A stretch of 44,708 bases of DNA from Sphingobacteriaceae bacterium. Lineage in GTDB: Bacteria; Bacteroidota; Bacteroidia; B-17B0; Aurantibacillaceae. Position numbers and translations under genes: made by a program. Where the stretch lies: assembly GCA_947480015.1 (NCBI GenBank), contig CANKBS010000030.1:1-44708 (forward strand). Reading direction: 5' to 3'. The notes under the pieces were generated by a model. It ran no database searches. It was given only the letters and a program-made list of their open reading frames with translations, and was not told the DNA's origin. Each line of letters begins with the position of its first letter. Positions within the stretch are counted from its first letter, which is position 1. Below are positions 15,671 through 24,384 of this stretch, one piece after another.

Positions 15671-16282
15671 ATGAATAACTTAAAAAATAGATTAATACAA
15701 AAATTAGTTGATGCATCAGGGGAACCATTTGTTAATTTAAGAACAACCGAACTTGCCCCTGAATGGCATCATGATTTCATTTTGCACATTGCAAGTATTA
15801 TAAGGCCAAAGGTTTATGTTGAATTAGGGTTAAGAAGGTGTCCATTGTTTAATCGTATGATACCATTTGCGGATAAATTAATTGGCGTTGATATTGATCG
15901 TGCCCCAGAGCAGTATATGATCAAAAACCCGAAAGCGTCTTTTGTATGTATGCCTACAAGCCAATATGCGGAAACTTTAAAGGCCAAACCTATAGAAATA
16001 GATTTATTATTTATTGATGCTGACCATTCAGAAAAAGCTGTTTTTGAAGATTTTAATTCTTTTTTCCCATATATAAAGCCGCATGGTTTAATTATATTAC
16101 ATGATGGCCATCCTAAAAGTGAAGAATGGTTAGCCCCGCATTTATGCGATGATTCATACAAAGCAATTGAAGCTCTTTCAAAAAATGTTACTGAATATGA
16201 GATGATGACCATTCCTTTTCATCCTGGATTAACTTTATGTAGGAAAAGAAAGAATCAATTGTCCTGGAAAGAACCTAAATAA
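15671..16282 (+). CDS. Class I SAM methyltransferase (Methyltransf_24-like)
   Basis: A 203-residue protein with a degenerate motif I, VYVELGLRR (48-56), an acidic strand LIGVDIDRAP (70-79) and a clear LLFIDADHSE (112-121) motif IV. A LIILHDGHP segment follows, as in the Methyltransf_24/cephalosporin-hydroxylase-like group often found among sugar genes. The glycine-rich loop is poorer in glycine than usual, so SAM binding is likely but not certain. It lies between the CapE-type dehydratase and the RmlD-like reductase, and its stop codon shares one base with the next ATG (TAATG). It could O-methylate the sugar or a terminal residue recognised by Wzt; that is inference. Confidence 0.65.
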   Translation: MNNLKNRLIQKLVDASGEPFVNLRTTELAPEWHHDFILHIASIIRPKVYVELGLRRCPLFNRMIPFADKLIGVDIDRAPEQYMIKNPKASFVCMPTSQYAETLKAKPIEIDLLFIDADHSEKAVFEDFNSFFPYIKPHGLIILHDGHPKSEEWLAPHLCDDSYKAIEALSKNVTEYEMMTIPFHPGLTLCRKRKNQLSWKEPK

Positions 16283-17115
16283 TGAAAAATACAAGCATAT
16301 TTATATTAGGACATAATGGTATGCTTGGTCAGATGGCCGCATACTACTTTGCAAAAAAAGGGTACAAAATACAGACATCAACTGAAAGATTTAATGCTAT
16401 TGACCACCAAAAATTAATTGATCAAGTAAAATCGAGTAAATGTGATTATGTATTTAACTGTATAGGAAAAATTAAACAAAAAACGGATGATGTCAATCAA
16501 CTTATATGGGCAAATGCCATTCTTCCACTTGAGCTTATAAATAAATTAGATTCTCAGAAGCAATTATTAATACAACCCAGCACTGATTGTGTTTTTTCCG
16601 GAAAAAAGGGTGATTTTTATTCAAATTCTGATTTTTCAGACGCCAAAGATGATTATGGTTGGTCTAAAAGACTAGGGGAAGTAGCACTCTTAAACAAACC
16701 TAATGTTTTAATAATTAGAGTTTCTATTATTGGGTTGGACAAGAGCACTGAACCTAAAGGACTACTTGGTTGGTTTTTGAGTAATAAGCCCAATTCATTA
16801 ATTACTGGATTTACAAACCATCTTTGGAATGGGATTACTACACTCGAATGGTGTAAACAAGTTGACAAACTTTTGAAATCGAATTATTTGCAACCAAATC
16901 TGGGTAAAATTATTCATTTAGGCACCGTTGAGTACTATAGTAAATTTGAAATGTTGAATCTTTTTCAGGAAAAATTCGCTACAAATTATTCGATTCAGGC
17001 CCATGAGCATCAAGAGTATATTGACAGGAGATTGAAGCCTGATTTTATATCTCCTGATTTATCGCAACAAGTAAAAGAATTAGCAGACCTTAATGCTGAA
17101 TGGAACCAAAAGTAA
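16282..17115 (+). CDS. RmlD-like NDP-4-keto-sugar reductase
   Basis: A 277-residue SDR of the RmlD substrate-binding family. GHNGMLG (10-16) is the RmlD-style nucleotide loop. PSTDCVFSGKKG (99-110) is the conserved STDYVFDG-like strand, with cysteine in place of the tyrosine, and Y125-GWS-K129 is the catalytic YxxxK. RmlD enzymes reduce 4-keto-6-deoxy-L sugars. Next to a CapE-type dehydratase/epimerase the most economical model is a WbvB-WbvR-like pair making UDP-L-RhaNAc or a related 2-acetamido-6-deoxy-L-hexose. True dTDP-rhamnose synthesis is unlikely here because rmlA, rmlB and rmlC are absent. It overlaps the next glycosyltransferase gene by 16 bp. Confidence 0.78.
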   Translation: MKNTSIFILGHNGMLGQMAAYYFAKKGYKIQTSTERFNAIDHQKLIDQVKSSKCDYVFNCIGKIKQKTDDVNQLIWANAILPLELINKLDSQKQLLIQPSTDCVFSGKKGDFYSNSDFSDAKDDYGWSKRLGEVALLNKPNVLIIRVSIIGLDKSTEPKGLLGWFLSNKPNSLITGFTNHLWNGITTLEWCKQVDKLLKSNYLQPNLGKIIHLGTVEYYSKFEMLNLFQEKFATNYSIQAHEHQEYIDRRLKPDFISPDLSQQVKELADLNAEWNQK

Positions 17116-18092
17116 CAATAGTATCACCAACCTATAAGCGCTCCCATATTCTTGCCAATACCGTAAAAAGTATTTTAGAGCAAACGTATAAAAATTTTGA
17201 GTACATTATATTGGATGACAATCATACCAATGATGTTGTAGAGATAAGAAAAACAAAAGAAGTAATCGATTCCTTTAATGATCCAAGAATTAAATACATA
17301 AAAAACACTACCAATTTAGGGCATCCCAATATTTTTAATAAATGTTTTGACCTGATTTCCGGGGAATATTTTATGTTATATGGAGATGATGACGAACTTT
17401 TACCAGATAGTTTAGATGTTTTTGTTAAATATCTTGATTCCAATGCTGAAGTTTCATTGGTCCATGGTTTAGATATGTTTAAAGGTGATGATGGTGTAAT
17501 TTCTAAACCAACCCCTCTCTGGCTTGAAGATAAAATTTTCGATTCGGAAGTTTACTTAAAATCACTTTTATCAATTGATGGGAAGCATGGTATTTCGCTA
17601 TCTGCTGTTTTATTTAGGAGTGAAATAATTACCGTTAATAAAATTAAAGTTTTTGGAAGTTACCAATGGGATGTGTATTTTTTTGCCCAGCTATTTTTAT
17701 ATGCAAAAAAAATTGGGTACTTAAATAGGTACACTGATATTAGAAATGCTGCAATTCATCATACAGGAAAGGACGGGTCGGATTTATATTTATTTTATAT
17801 TAATGTAGAAAACCTCATTTTGATTTTGAAGTTTTTGGAAGAATTTCCTTTTGCACTTGCGGTTAAAAACATTGATATTAACAAATATCGTTTTATGATT
17901 GGAAAAAAATTATTAGTTCAGTTTATGCATATCCGAAGTTTTCCTAAAGCGTTGTTGTGTTTGGAATTTGGCTTAAAAAATATTTTCAAGGTAATATTTT
18001 ATTATCTTGTTTTTGGAATTTATAGACCTTTGACTTATCTATATGGTAAATTCACAGCTATTAAAGTAAAATTTGTTGGCAAGAAAGTTTGA
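17100..18092 (+). CDS. Family 2 glycosyltransferase
   Basis: A 330-residue GT-A fold glycosyltransferase. The N-terminus VTIVSPTYKRSHILANTVKS (5-24) and the EYIILDD strand are standard GT2, and the metal-binding motif is YGDDDEL (94-100). The C-terminal part contains a hydrophobic IFYYLVFGIYRPLTYLYG segment near 295-315 that may associate with the membrane. Donor and acceptor cannot be deduced. It starts within the last codons of the RmlD-like gene, so it may use the sugar those enzymes make. A 12 bp gap separates it from the next gene. Confidence 0.88.
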   Translation: MEPKVTIVSPTYKRSHILANTVKSILEQTYKNFEYIILDDNHTNDVVEIRKTKEVIDSFNDPRIKYIKNTTNLGHPNIFNKCFDLISGEYFMLYGDDDELLPDSLDVFVKYLDSNAEVSLVHGLDMFKGDDGVISKPTPLWLEDKIFDSEVYLKSLLSIDGKHGISLSAVLFRSEIITVNKIKVFGSYQWDVYFFAQLFLYAKKIGYLNRYTDIRNAAIHHTGKDGSDLYLFYINVENLILILKFLEEFPFALAVKNIDINKYRFMIGKKLLVQFMHIRSFPKALLCLEFGLKNIFKVIFYYLVFGIYRPLTYLYGKFTAIKVKFVGKKV

Positions 18093-18104
18093 TTTTTTTT
18101 GTAG

Positions 18105-19505
18105 ATGAAAACAGTACTTTTTATCGTAAATCATAGTGCTCAGCTAAAAGCGCCCCTGAAATTAATTTTGCTTTTAAAGGAAAACCCAAATTATAAACCT
18201 TTGGTATATTTAAATTTTAGTGGAGGTTGGAACCTTTGGAAAGAGATTGAGATATGCCGGAAGAATGACATACCTTTTGTGTGTGACGCCGAAGGAAAAT
18301 CAGAGTTACAAAATGGAATTGCGAAAGGGTTGAACGCAGAAAACCCATATTTTGTTTCTGCTAAAACTGATAGTTTTGGGATTAAAGAAAGAGTTAAAAA
18401 GCTTCTGATACAAAATTTTTCAGTGATTTTAGGAGCAAAATTTCTGAGAAAAAAAGTAAATGAACTTGTCCTCACGCTAAAAGAAAACAAAGTAAAAATT
18501 TTAATTCTGCCTGAAGATGCACATGGCATTCACCCTCTATTTGCAAAAGCAGCAAGTCGGAATGGTATCCCTACGATATTGATACCGTTTACCAAATCAA
18601 ATCATCTCGAAATACTCGCATCTTTTCCTATAGTTAAAGTTAAGGGCTTGAGTTGGTTATATTGCCTTTTCAGACCAAAATGGAAATATAATTATAAGGT
18701 CGGCTATTATATGCCGTTTTCACTATCTAAAATTATTACTCATGATATAGCAGGTTTATCGCCTATAAAACCATTTGTTGTAACTGGAGGGCGGTCGAAT
18801 CTCATGTTAGTTGAAAACGAAGATGATGTCCAATATTATCAGGAGGCCGGAATAGACTCGAAAAAAATAGTGAAAACCGGGGCTATTTATCAAGATACTT
18901 TCCATGACATACTGAGTAATTTCAAGAAAACACAGAACGATTTGTATAAAAAGTATAATATAACAAATTATAAACCAGTGTTGCTATGTACTCTTTTCCC
19001 AATTGCAACCAAGGTTACAGATAGTTATGGCGTTTTAAGTTACGGAACTGTGGATAAAGCTATAGATTTTTGGCTTAGACCTCTTTTGGAATGCAATAAG
19101 TTTCAGATTTGGGTTCATCACCACCCACGAACGAATACTAATTTTGTGAAATATCTTGAAGATTGGAATCTAAAAGTTATGGCGGAACCAATTGAATCAG
19201 TTCTTCCCTATTGTGATTTAGTGGTTTCCGGAATTTCTGCTACAACGAGGATGGCACTGAGCTTAGGGAAACCGATTCTTTGTTACACAGAGGAAGTTTT
19301 ATATACAGATATTGAAAAATACAGGGGTACAGTTACCGTAAACAAAGGAGAGGAATATTTGAGTCTTATAGAGAAATTAAAATCTGATTTTTCTTTTTTT
19401 GAAAAATTAAAAGAAGAGGCTAAGGTTAATATGGAACGGTTTGGCCCATTGGATGGAAAATCGTATGAAAGAATATTAAAAGTATTTGATTCAATAGTCG
19501 TTTAA
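18105..19505 (+). CDS. Putative GT-B-fold transferase, family not recognised
   Basis: A 466-residue soluble protein that I cannot assign to a named family. The N-terminal half looks like a Rossmann-like domain (TVLFIVNHSAQLKAPLKLIL, then VKILILPEDAHGIHPLFAKA). The C-terminal half carries QIWVHHHPRTN and then a CDLVVSGISATTRMALSLGK segment. The latter matches the sugar-nucleotide-binding region of GT-B enzymes such as CDP-glycerol glycerophosphotransferases and UDP-GlcNAc 2-epimerases (G-S-S-x-x-E-A class). No signal peptide or transmembrane helix is evident. It sits between a GT2 and another unrecognised protein with 2-12 bp spacing, so a glycosyl- or polyol-phosphotransferase role is likely. 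Confidence 0.6.
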   Translation: MKTVLFIVNHSAQLKAPLKLILLLKENPNYKPLVYLNFSGGWNLWKEIEICRKNDIPFVCDAEGKSELQNGIAKGLNAENPYFVSAKTDSFGIKERVKKLLIQNFSVILGAKFLRKKVNELVLTLKENKVKILILPEDAHGIHPLFAKAASRNGIPTILIPFTKSNHLEILASFPIVKVKGLSWLYCLFRPKWKYNYKVGYYMPFSLSKIITHDIAGLSPIKPFVVTGGRSNLMLVENEDDVQYYQEAGIDSKKIVKTGAIYQDTFHDILSNFKKTQNDLYKKYNITNYKPVLLCTLFPIATKVTDSYGVLSYGTVDKAIDFWLRPLLECNKFQIWVHHHPRTNTNFVKYLEDWNLKVMAEPIESVLPYCDLVVSGISATTRMALSLGKPILCYTEEVLYTDIEKYRGTVTVNKGEEYLSLIEKLKSDFSFFEKLKEEAKVNMERFGPLDGKSYERILKVFDSIVV

Positions 19506-19507
19506 AT

Positions 19508-20563
19508 ATGCAAGCTACCCGATATCAAAAAAATGTTGTAAAAGACTTGTGCGAAATTGATGCAGAGGGCGCTGTTAATTTTAAAAAAGCAACCGCTAAT
19601 TGGATTTTTACAGATTATCACAAGTATGCCAACGAATATACGGGGATTAAAAAATACCGTTTTTATTTTAAAATTTTCAGAGGATACATGCGTGCCTATT
19701 GGAAAATGTTTTTAACTCGCATAAAGGGTGAGTGTTATATTGGCCCATTCATTGGTGAGTTTGGCAATTTTTTATCTTTTATTTTACCTTATTTAAATTA
19801 TCTGCATAGCAAAAACATAAAAGTACATTATTGTGGCATGGCACTGTATAAACCTTTTATGTATGATGATAAAAAGGAATTAATTGTATCCTCTTTTGTT
19901 GAAGTGCGTGATTTTTTGTATGAAACCTCACCTAGTGGTAATTCAGGACAATTGCCAAAAGATGTGGAGGAACAAATTAATGCATTTAAAGTCGACGCCA
20001 AAAGTAGTGGTGTCCCATTTTGGAATTTAGAACATGTTTTTTTCTATTGGTACATATTTCGCACATGGATTGGGCCTTTTATGAAAACACCAACTTTGGA
20101 GAAAATTTATAAAACGAAAGAAGAAAATTCAGTGGTTATTTTTCCACGAAAAAAAGATGTTGATTTTAACGCGCCTTATGGTGAGGCCTGGGATTTTGAA
20201 GAGTTAGCCAGAGTTGTAAGTCCATTTTTTAAAAAGGTCTATTTATTAGGTCATCCGGCACAAAGCATGAACATGAAATCACATGACAATGTAGAAGTAT
20301 TGATAAGTGCGGATAATGCAGTGTTGATAGAAAAATGCGCCAACGCTACATTAATTATTACCCAACATTCGGGTACAAAATATTTAGGTGAATTAACCAA
20401 TACACAGGTATTGGTTATTTATAAAGGTCAATTTCCGATATTTGGCATGTTGGATAATGTGATGATCAATTACAGATTGGGCAAAAAAAAACCGTGGCAT
20501 TTTGCTTTTTCTTTGGATGAAGTAAAAAAATATTGTCAAAGCAAGATTGCGTCAAATTATTGA
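19508..20563 (+). CDS. Unrecognised polysaccharide-cluster protein, possibly GT-B-like
   Basis: A 351-residue protein of no family I can name. Residues about 50-115 hold a hydrophobic, glycine-containing region (YIGPFIGEFGNFLSFILPYL) that resembles the N-terminal nucleotide-loop region of GT-B proteins. The second half has SVVIFPRKKDVDFN, KVYLLGHPAQSMN and LIITQHSGTKYLGELTN, the last resembling the donor-binding loop of GT9/GT61-like transferases. It begins 2 bp after the preceding transferase-like gene and is followed by an acyltransferase pseudogene. It is probably cytoplasmic or peripheral. A glycosyltransferase is the best guess; no function should be stated as known. Confidence 0.55.
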   Translation: MQATRYQKNVVKDLCEIDAEGAVNFKKATANWIFTDYHKYANEYTGIKKYRFYFKIFRGYMRAYWKMFLTRIKGECYIGPFIGEFGNFLSFILPYLNYLHSKNIKVHYCGMALYKPFMYDDKKELIVSSFVEVRDFLYETSPSGNSGQLPKDVEEQINAFKVDAKSSGVPFWNLEHVFFYWYIFRTWIGPFMKTPTLEKIYKTKEENSVVIFPRKKDVDFNAPYGEAWDFEELARVVSPFFKKVYLLGHPAQSMNMKSHDNVEVLISADNAVLIEKCANATLIITQHSGTKYLGELTNTQVLVIYKGQFPIFGMLDNVMINYRLGKKKPWHFAFSLDEVKKYCQSKIASNY

Positions 20564-20596
20564 CAAATATTAAATGGCGACTCTAAATATTTTAAG

Positions 20597-21126
20597 ATGA
20601 AGTATATACCAGGTTTGGATGGAATAAGGGCATTAAGTGCCATTGCTGTGATTTTATTTCATCTAGAAATACCTGCTTTTGGATTAGGCTGGACCGGAGT
20701 GGATTGCTTTTTTGTTTTGTCTGGATTTTTAATTACTGGCATTTTGATAGAGTCAAAAAACAGCATTCATTACTTTCGAAATTTTTATATAAAAAGAAGT
20801 TTAAGAATTTTTCCTATTTATTATCTTGTTGTAATTATTGTTTTTTTATTTTTCGAATATAATGGTGCTTTTGTCAAGTCTATAGTATATTACTTAACCT
20901 ATACCCAAAATTTTTTCTTTTTGAAAGTTGGTTATGAAAGTATTACGGCTTGTACCTATATCACTTACCTTGTTTTTATATCGTAGATAAATATTTTTAC
21001 AATGTAAGTGATTCAACTTTTTTGAGTTGTTTAATAAAAATTAGTCTTACATATTTAATTTCATTAATGTCATGGCATTTGATTGAATTAAAATTGAATA
21101 CTTTAAAGCAACGATTTCACAATTAA
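20597..21126 (+). pseudogene. Acyltransferase-3 (OafA-like) with internal out-of-frame deletion
   Basis: The N-terminal 118 or so residues are a clean acyltransferase-3 start: YIPGLDGIRALSAIAVILFH with the catalytic-region histidine, then GVDCFFVLSGFLITG and YLTYTQNFFFLKVGYESIT. The normal continuation (HTWSLAVEEQFY-type) is missing. Instead, in another frame from about 20943, the sequence reads YGLYLYHLPCFYIVDKYF and continues to LISLMSWHLIELKLNTLKQRF, ending at TAA 21124-21126. That is the family C-terminus (SYGLYLYHLP and the ErP-like tail). So roughly the central half of the gene was deleted out of frame, leaving a 129-codon remnant ending at 20986. The enzyme would have O-acylated a sugar at the inner membrane and cannot be functional. 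Confidence 0.85.
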
Positions 21127-21142
21127 TTAATAAATTTAGAAT

Positions 21143-22132
21143 ATGAAAATACTAGTAATAGGCGGATGCGGTTTTATTGGCAGTCACATGGTTGATCGTT
21201 TATTGACCGAAGGGCATTCGGTCGTTGTAATAGATAATTTGTCAACCGGAAGGTTAAAAAATCTTGAACATCAAAAGGAAAATCCGAATCTGAAAGTTCA
21301 TATTCACAGCATAACAGATTTTGAAAATATTCTGCCGATTTTTGAAGGTGTTGACCAGGTATTTCATTTAGCGGCTTTAGCCGATATAGTACCTTCTATT
21401 GAAAAGCCTATGGAATACCATCATTCAAATGTAAACGGCACCATTTGTGTGTTAGAGGCTTGCAGAAAACATCATGTTAACAGAATCATTTATGCAGCTT
21501 CCTCATCTTGTTATGGTATTCCAGATAATTATCCTACAAGTGAAAGCGCGCCGATTCGCGCGCAATATCCTTACGCCGTTACAAAATATTTGGGTGAAGA
21601 ATATTGTATGTATTGGCACAAAGTTTATAACATGAACATTACATCCATGCGTTTTTTTAATGTGTTTGGTCCGCGTTCACGTACTTCAGGCACTTATGGA
21701 GCGGTATTTGGTGTTTTTTTAGCACAAAAAATAAACAACAAACCTTTTACGGTTGTAGGCGATGGTAAACAAACCCGCGATTTTACTTTTGTAACTGATA
21801 TTGTTGATGCCTGTTACACTGCAGCACAAAACAAAAGATGTATTGGCGAAGTGCTAAATGTTGGCAGTGGAAATACCTATAGCGTTAATCAATTGGTTGG
21901 ATTGCTAGGTGGTGAAATTACCTATATCCCAAAACGCCCGGGTGAACCCGATTGTACCTTTGCAGATACATCTAAAATTAAATCACTTCTAAATTGGTCG
22001 GCTAAAGTACCTTTTGAAGAAGGTGTAAAAATAATGCTTGATAATATCGATTATTGGGCTGAGGCCCCAGTATGGGAACCAACATCAATTGCCAAGGCTA
22101 CTGAAGATTGGTTTAAATATCTGGCAAAATAA
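21143..22132 (+). CDS. NAD-dependent sugar epimerase (GalE/WbpP-like extended SDR)
   Basis: A 329-residue extended SDR. GGCGFIGSH (7-15) binds NAD, IDNLSTG (30-36) marks NAD-dependent UDP-sugar epimerases, ASSSCYG (119-125) supplies the catalytic serine and Y144-AVT-K148 is the YxxxK pair. RFFNVFGPRSRTSGTYGAV is the substrate-binding segment usual in GalE/WbpP-like C4-epimerases of surface-sugar clusters. Likely substrates are UDP-GlcNAc/GalNAc or the corresponding uronates. A dehydratase or decarboxylase cannot be fully excluded, but the SSSCYG strand lacks the DE pair of 4,6-dehydratases. It follows the acyltransferase pseudogene and precedes an FkbM-like methyltransferase by 6 bp. Confidence 0.78.
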   Translation: MKILVIGGCGFIGSHMVDRLLTEGHSVVVIDNLSTGRLKNLEHQKENPNLKVHIHSITDFENILPIFEGVDQVFHLAALADIVPSIEKPMEYHHSNVNGTICVLEACRKHHVNRIIYAASSSCYGIPDNYPTSESAPIRAQYPYAVTKYLGEEYCMYWHKVYNMNITSMRFFNVFGPRSRTSGTYGAVFGVFLAQKINNKPFTVVGDGKQTRDFTFVTDIVDACYTAAQNKRCIGEVLNVGSGNTYSVNQLVGLLGGEITYIPKRPGEPDCTFADTSKIKSLLNWSAKVPFEEGVKIMLDNIDYWAEAPVWEPTSIAKATEDWFKYLAK

Positions 22133-22138
22133 AAATTT

Positions 22139-22987
22139 ATGAAAAAACTTTTAAAACCTTTGATTAGATTTTTAGTAACAACAGGTGTTACCTGGAAAAC
22201 CATTAATCTGTTTATAAAAATTACTCACCGCTTTAAATTTGAAAAGGATCTTATTGAAATTGAAAAAGGGCGAGAGGTTCAGCAAAATAAAGAGAAGCGG
22301 ATTAAGGAAAAGTTTGCTGACCTTACCGTGAGGCATGGTTTTTTTAAGGGAATGACCTATTTTCCTTATGAGTCTCATGGAAGCTCACTCTATCCTAAAT
22401 TATTAGGCAGCTATGAATCAGAGTTAAGTGAAATTATTGAACAAATTTGCAAAACAAATTATTCCGAAATTATTGATGTAGGTTGTGCAGAAGGGTTTTA
22501 TGCTGTGGGATTTGCAAGGCGTATGTTTGAGGTTATAGTATACGCTTATGATAATGATCCGCTTGCTTTGACTGAAGCTAAACGAATGGCAGAGTTAAAT
22601 AAGGTGGCTAACCGTGTTGTTTTTAATTCTTTTTGTTCAGCTTCCACGTTGAGCGAATTTAAATTTACTGGTAAAAGCCTGATTTTTTGTGATTGTGAGG
22701 GATATGAAATCGAGCTTTTTAATTCTTCCAATATTTCTAATTTACTTAAAACAGATATTTTGATTGAATTACATGATGGAAAAAACGAACGTATTTCTCC
22801 CTATCTTTTTAAATTATTTGAAAAAACCCACAATCATAAACTAATTCAAAGTGTTAATTGTTTCACAAAAGCATCTGAATATTTTGAATTAAAAGATTTA
22901 ACAGATGATGAGTTGGAAATATGTTTACAGGAGCGGGGTGGTATTCAGCAATGGGTCTTTTTTACTTCCAAAATAGAATTAAAATGA
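22139..22987 (+). CDS. FkbM-like SAM-dependent methyltransferase
   Basis: A 282-residue protein with a basic N-terminal region of about 60 residues and a methyltransferase core. Motif I is IIDVGCAEGF (111-120), an acidic AYDNDPLALTEAK follows, and a FCDCEGYEIELF segment (about 185-196) closely resembles the conserved D-x-EGyE signature of FkbM methyltransferases. FkbM-type enzymes in glycan clusters O-methylate sugars. The stop overlaps the start of the kinase gene as ATGATAA, which suggests coupling to the heptose-type trio. The substrate is unknown. Confidence 0.7.
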   Translation: MKKLLKPLIRFLVTTGVTWKTINLFIKITHRFKFEKDLIEIEKGREVQQNKEKRIKEKFADLTVRHGFFKGMTYFPYESHGSSLYPKLLGSYESELSEIIEQICKTNYSEIIDVGCAEGFYAVGFARRMFEVIVYAYDNDPLALTEAKRMAELNKVANRVVFNSFCSASTLSEFKFTGKSLIFCDCEGYEIELFNSSNISNLLKTDILIELHDGKNERISPYLFKLFEKTHNHKLIQSVNCFTKASEYFELKDLTDDELEICLQERGGIQQWVFFTSKIELK

Positions 22988-23862
22988 TAAATAAAATTAA
23001 AGATTATATTCAAAAATTCGAAGAATTATCTGTTCTGGTTATTGGTGAAACAATTATTGATGAATTTATTACCGTCAATTATGAAGGGCAATCAATGAAA
23101 TCTATCTGCCCTGTTTACAAGCTAGATGGTGACAAAAATGTCCAACAGGGGGGCACACTTGCTATAGCAAATCACCTCAATGGTTTCGTGAAGAAACTTG
23201 ATCTGATTACAAACGAAAATAATGAGATTGTTAAAACCAGGTATATTGACAAGGATGATAAAAAAAAGCATGTCGAAATAAACAAATTTGAAACTCTGAA
23301 CTTCAAACCTATTTCCGTAATAACATCCGATTATGATGTTGTGATCGTTGCTGATTTTGGACATGGCTTTTGCGACAAACTAACCATTACTGATGGGTTT
23401 CACTTAATGTGCCAGACAAATTCAAATAATTTCGGCTTCAACCGAATCTCAAAGTGGAAAAAACACTTAAAAAAAAGTGTTTGTTTAGACCTAAGAGAAG
23501 CAAGTTTGCAGATGAATAAAAAAATTAAATTTCAATCACAGGAAGAAATACTGGAACTGTACAACTATGAAATGAATACAGAGCATCTATTCCTTACTAT
23601 CGGGCGCGTAGGCTCTGCTTATACAAATGGAAATGAAATTATCAGGCAAAAAACATTTAAATGCGATGTGGTCGATACAATCGGCGCCGGCGACACCTTC
23701 TACGCCTTTGCCTGCTTAATGGGCGCATTAAATGATAGTGATAAAAAAGACATTATGCTGATCCCTGCTTTAGCCGCAAGCCTTTCTACTACCTGGTTAT
23801 GTAATGAAAAAAGTGTTACACCTCAAACATTAATTGAACATGCAAATAAATTCGTATTCTAA
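22984..23862 (+). CDS. PfkB-family sugar kinase, heptose-7-phosphate kinase-like
   Basis: A 292-residue ribokinase/PfkB-fold kinase. GETIIDEF (21-28) and a QQGGTLAIANHL segment resemble the substrate-binding start of RfaE/HldE domain I, and the catalytic anion-hole motif DTIGAGDTF has GAGD at 234-237. I chose the ATG at 22984, which overlaps the previous stop; an open frame extends upstream to 22921 but would lie within the methyltransferase gene. It is followed, with a 23-bp overlap, by a GmhA-like isomerase and then a nucleotidyltransferase. Together they look like the separate-gene version of heptose phosphate activation. No GmhB phosphatase or HldD epimerase is in the window. Confidence 0.75.
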   Translation: MINKIKDYIQKFEELSVLVIGETIIDEFITVNYEGQSMKSICPVYKLDGDKNVQQGGTLAIANHLNGFVKKLDLITNENNEIVKTRYIDKDDKKKHVEINKFETLNFKPISVITSDYDVVIVADFGHGFCDKLTITDGFHLMCQTNSNNFGFNRISKWKKHLKKSVCLDLREASLQMNKKIKFQSQEEILELYNYEMNTEHLFLTIGRVGSAYTNGNEIIRQKTFKCDVVDTIGAGDTFYAFACLMGALNDSDKKDIMLIPALAASLSTTWLCNEKSVTPQTLIEHANKFVF

Positions 23863-24370
23863 AGTTTTTAATGATTATTTCATATCACGTGAATTCCTTT
23901 CTGAACAAAAAGAAGCGATTTCTTTATTCTTAAAAAGTAAGCGAATTTTTTTTATTGGAAATGGTGGTTCAAACGCCATTTGTTCTCACATGATGGAAGA
24001 CTACGCGAAAATCGCGTCTTATCAAACCTTTACATTTTCTGATCCTGCGTTAATAACTTGCTTTTCCAACGATTACGGTTACGAAAACGCGATGAAAGAA
24101 TGGCTTAAGATCTATTTTTCAGAAGGAGATGTTTTAGTGGCAATCAGTAGTTCCGGCAATTCACCAAATATTGTGAACGCAGTGAGCGAAGCAACTAAAA
24201 AAGGCAAAGTAATAACGCTTTCAGGGTTTAAACCCGATAACAAACTGAAAGCAATGGGCGATCTTAATTTTTATATTAATGCTTCTAATTATGGGATAGT
24301 CGAATGTTTTCACCAGGTTATTTTGCATGTGATTTTAGACGAAATTGCACTTATTAATCCCAAAAAATAA
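23840..24370 (+). CDS. gmhA: SIS-domain phosphosugar isomerase (GmhA-like)
   Basis: A 176-residue SIS-domain protein close in length and layout to sedoheptulose-7-phosphate isomerase. IFFIGNGGSNAICSHMMEDY (about 34-53) is the phosphate-binding loop region, DVLVAISSSGNSPNIVNAV (about 95-113) is the second SIS signature, and VECFHQVILHVILDE near the C-terminus carries the GmhA catalytic-region glutamate and histidines. It would convert sedoheptulose 7-phosphate to D-glycero-D-manno-heptose 7-phosphate, the substrate of the preceding kinase. I prefer the ATG at 23840; a TTG at 23834 in the same frame is possible. The start lies inside the kinase gene. Confidence 0.8.
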   Translation: MQINSYSKVFNDYFISREFLSEQKEAISLFLKSKRIFFIGNGGSNAICSHMMEDYAKIASYQTFTFSDPALITCFSNDYGYENAMKEWLKIYFSEGDVLVAISSSGNSPNIVNAVSEATKKGKVITLSGFKPDNKLKAMGDLNFYINASNYGIVECFHQVILHVILDEIALINPKK

Positions 24371-24384
24371 TTTTATTTAAATTC

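Noticed and set aside
15814-16212. A 132-codon reverse-strand frame
   Set aside because: It is antisense to the methyltransferase at 15671, which has recognisable motifs in the forward frame.
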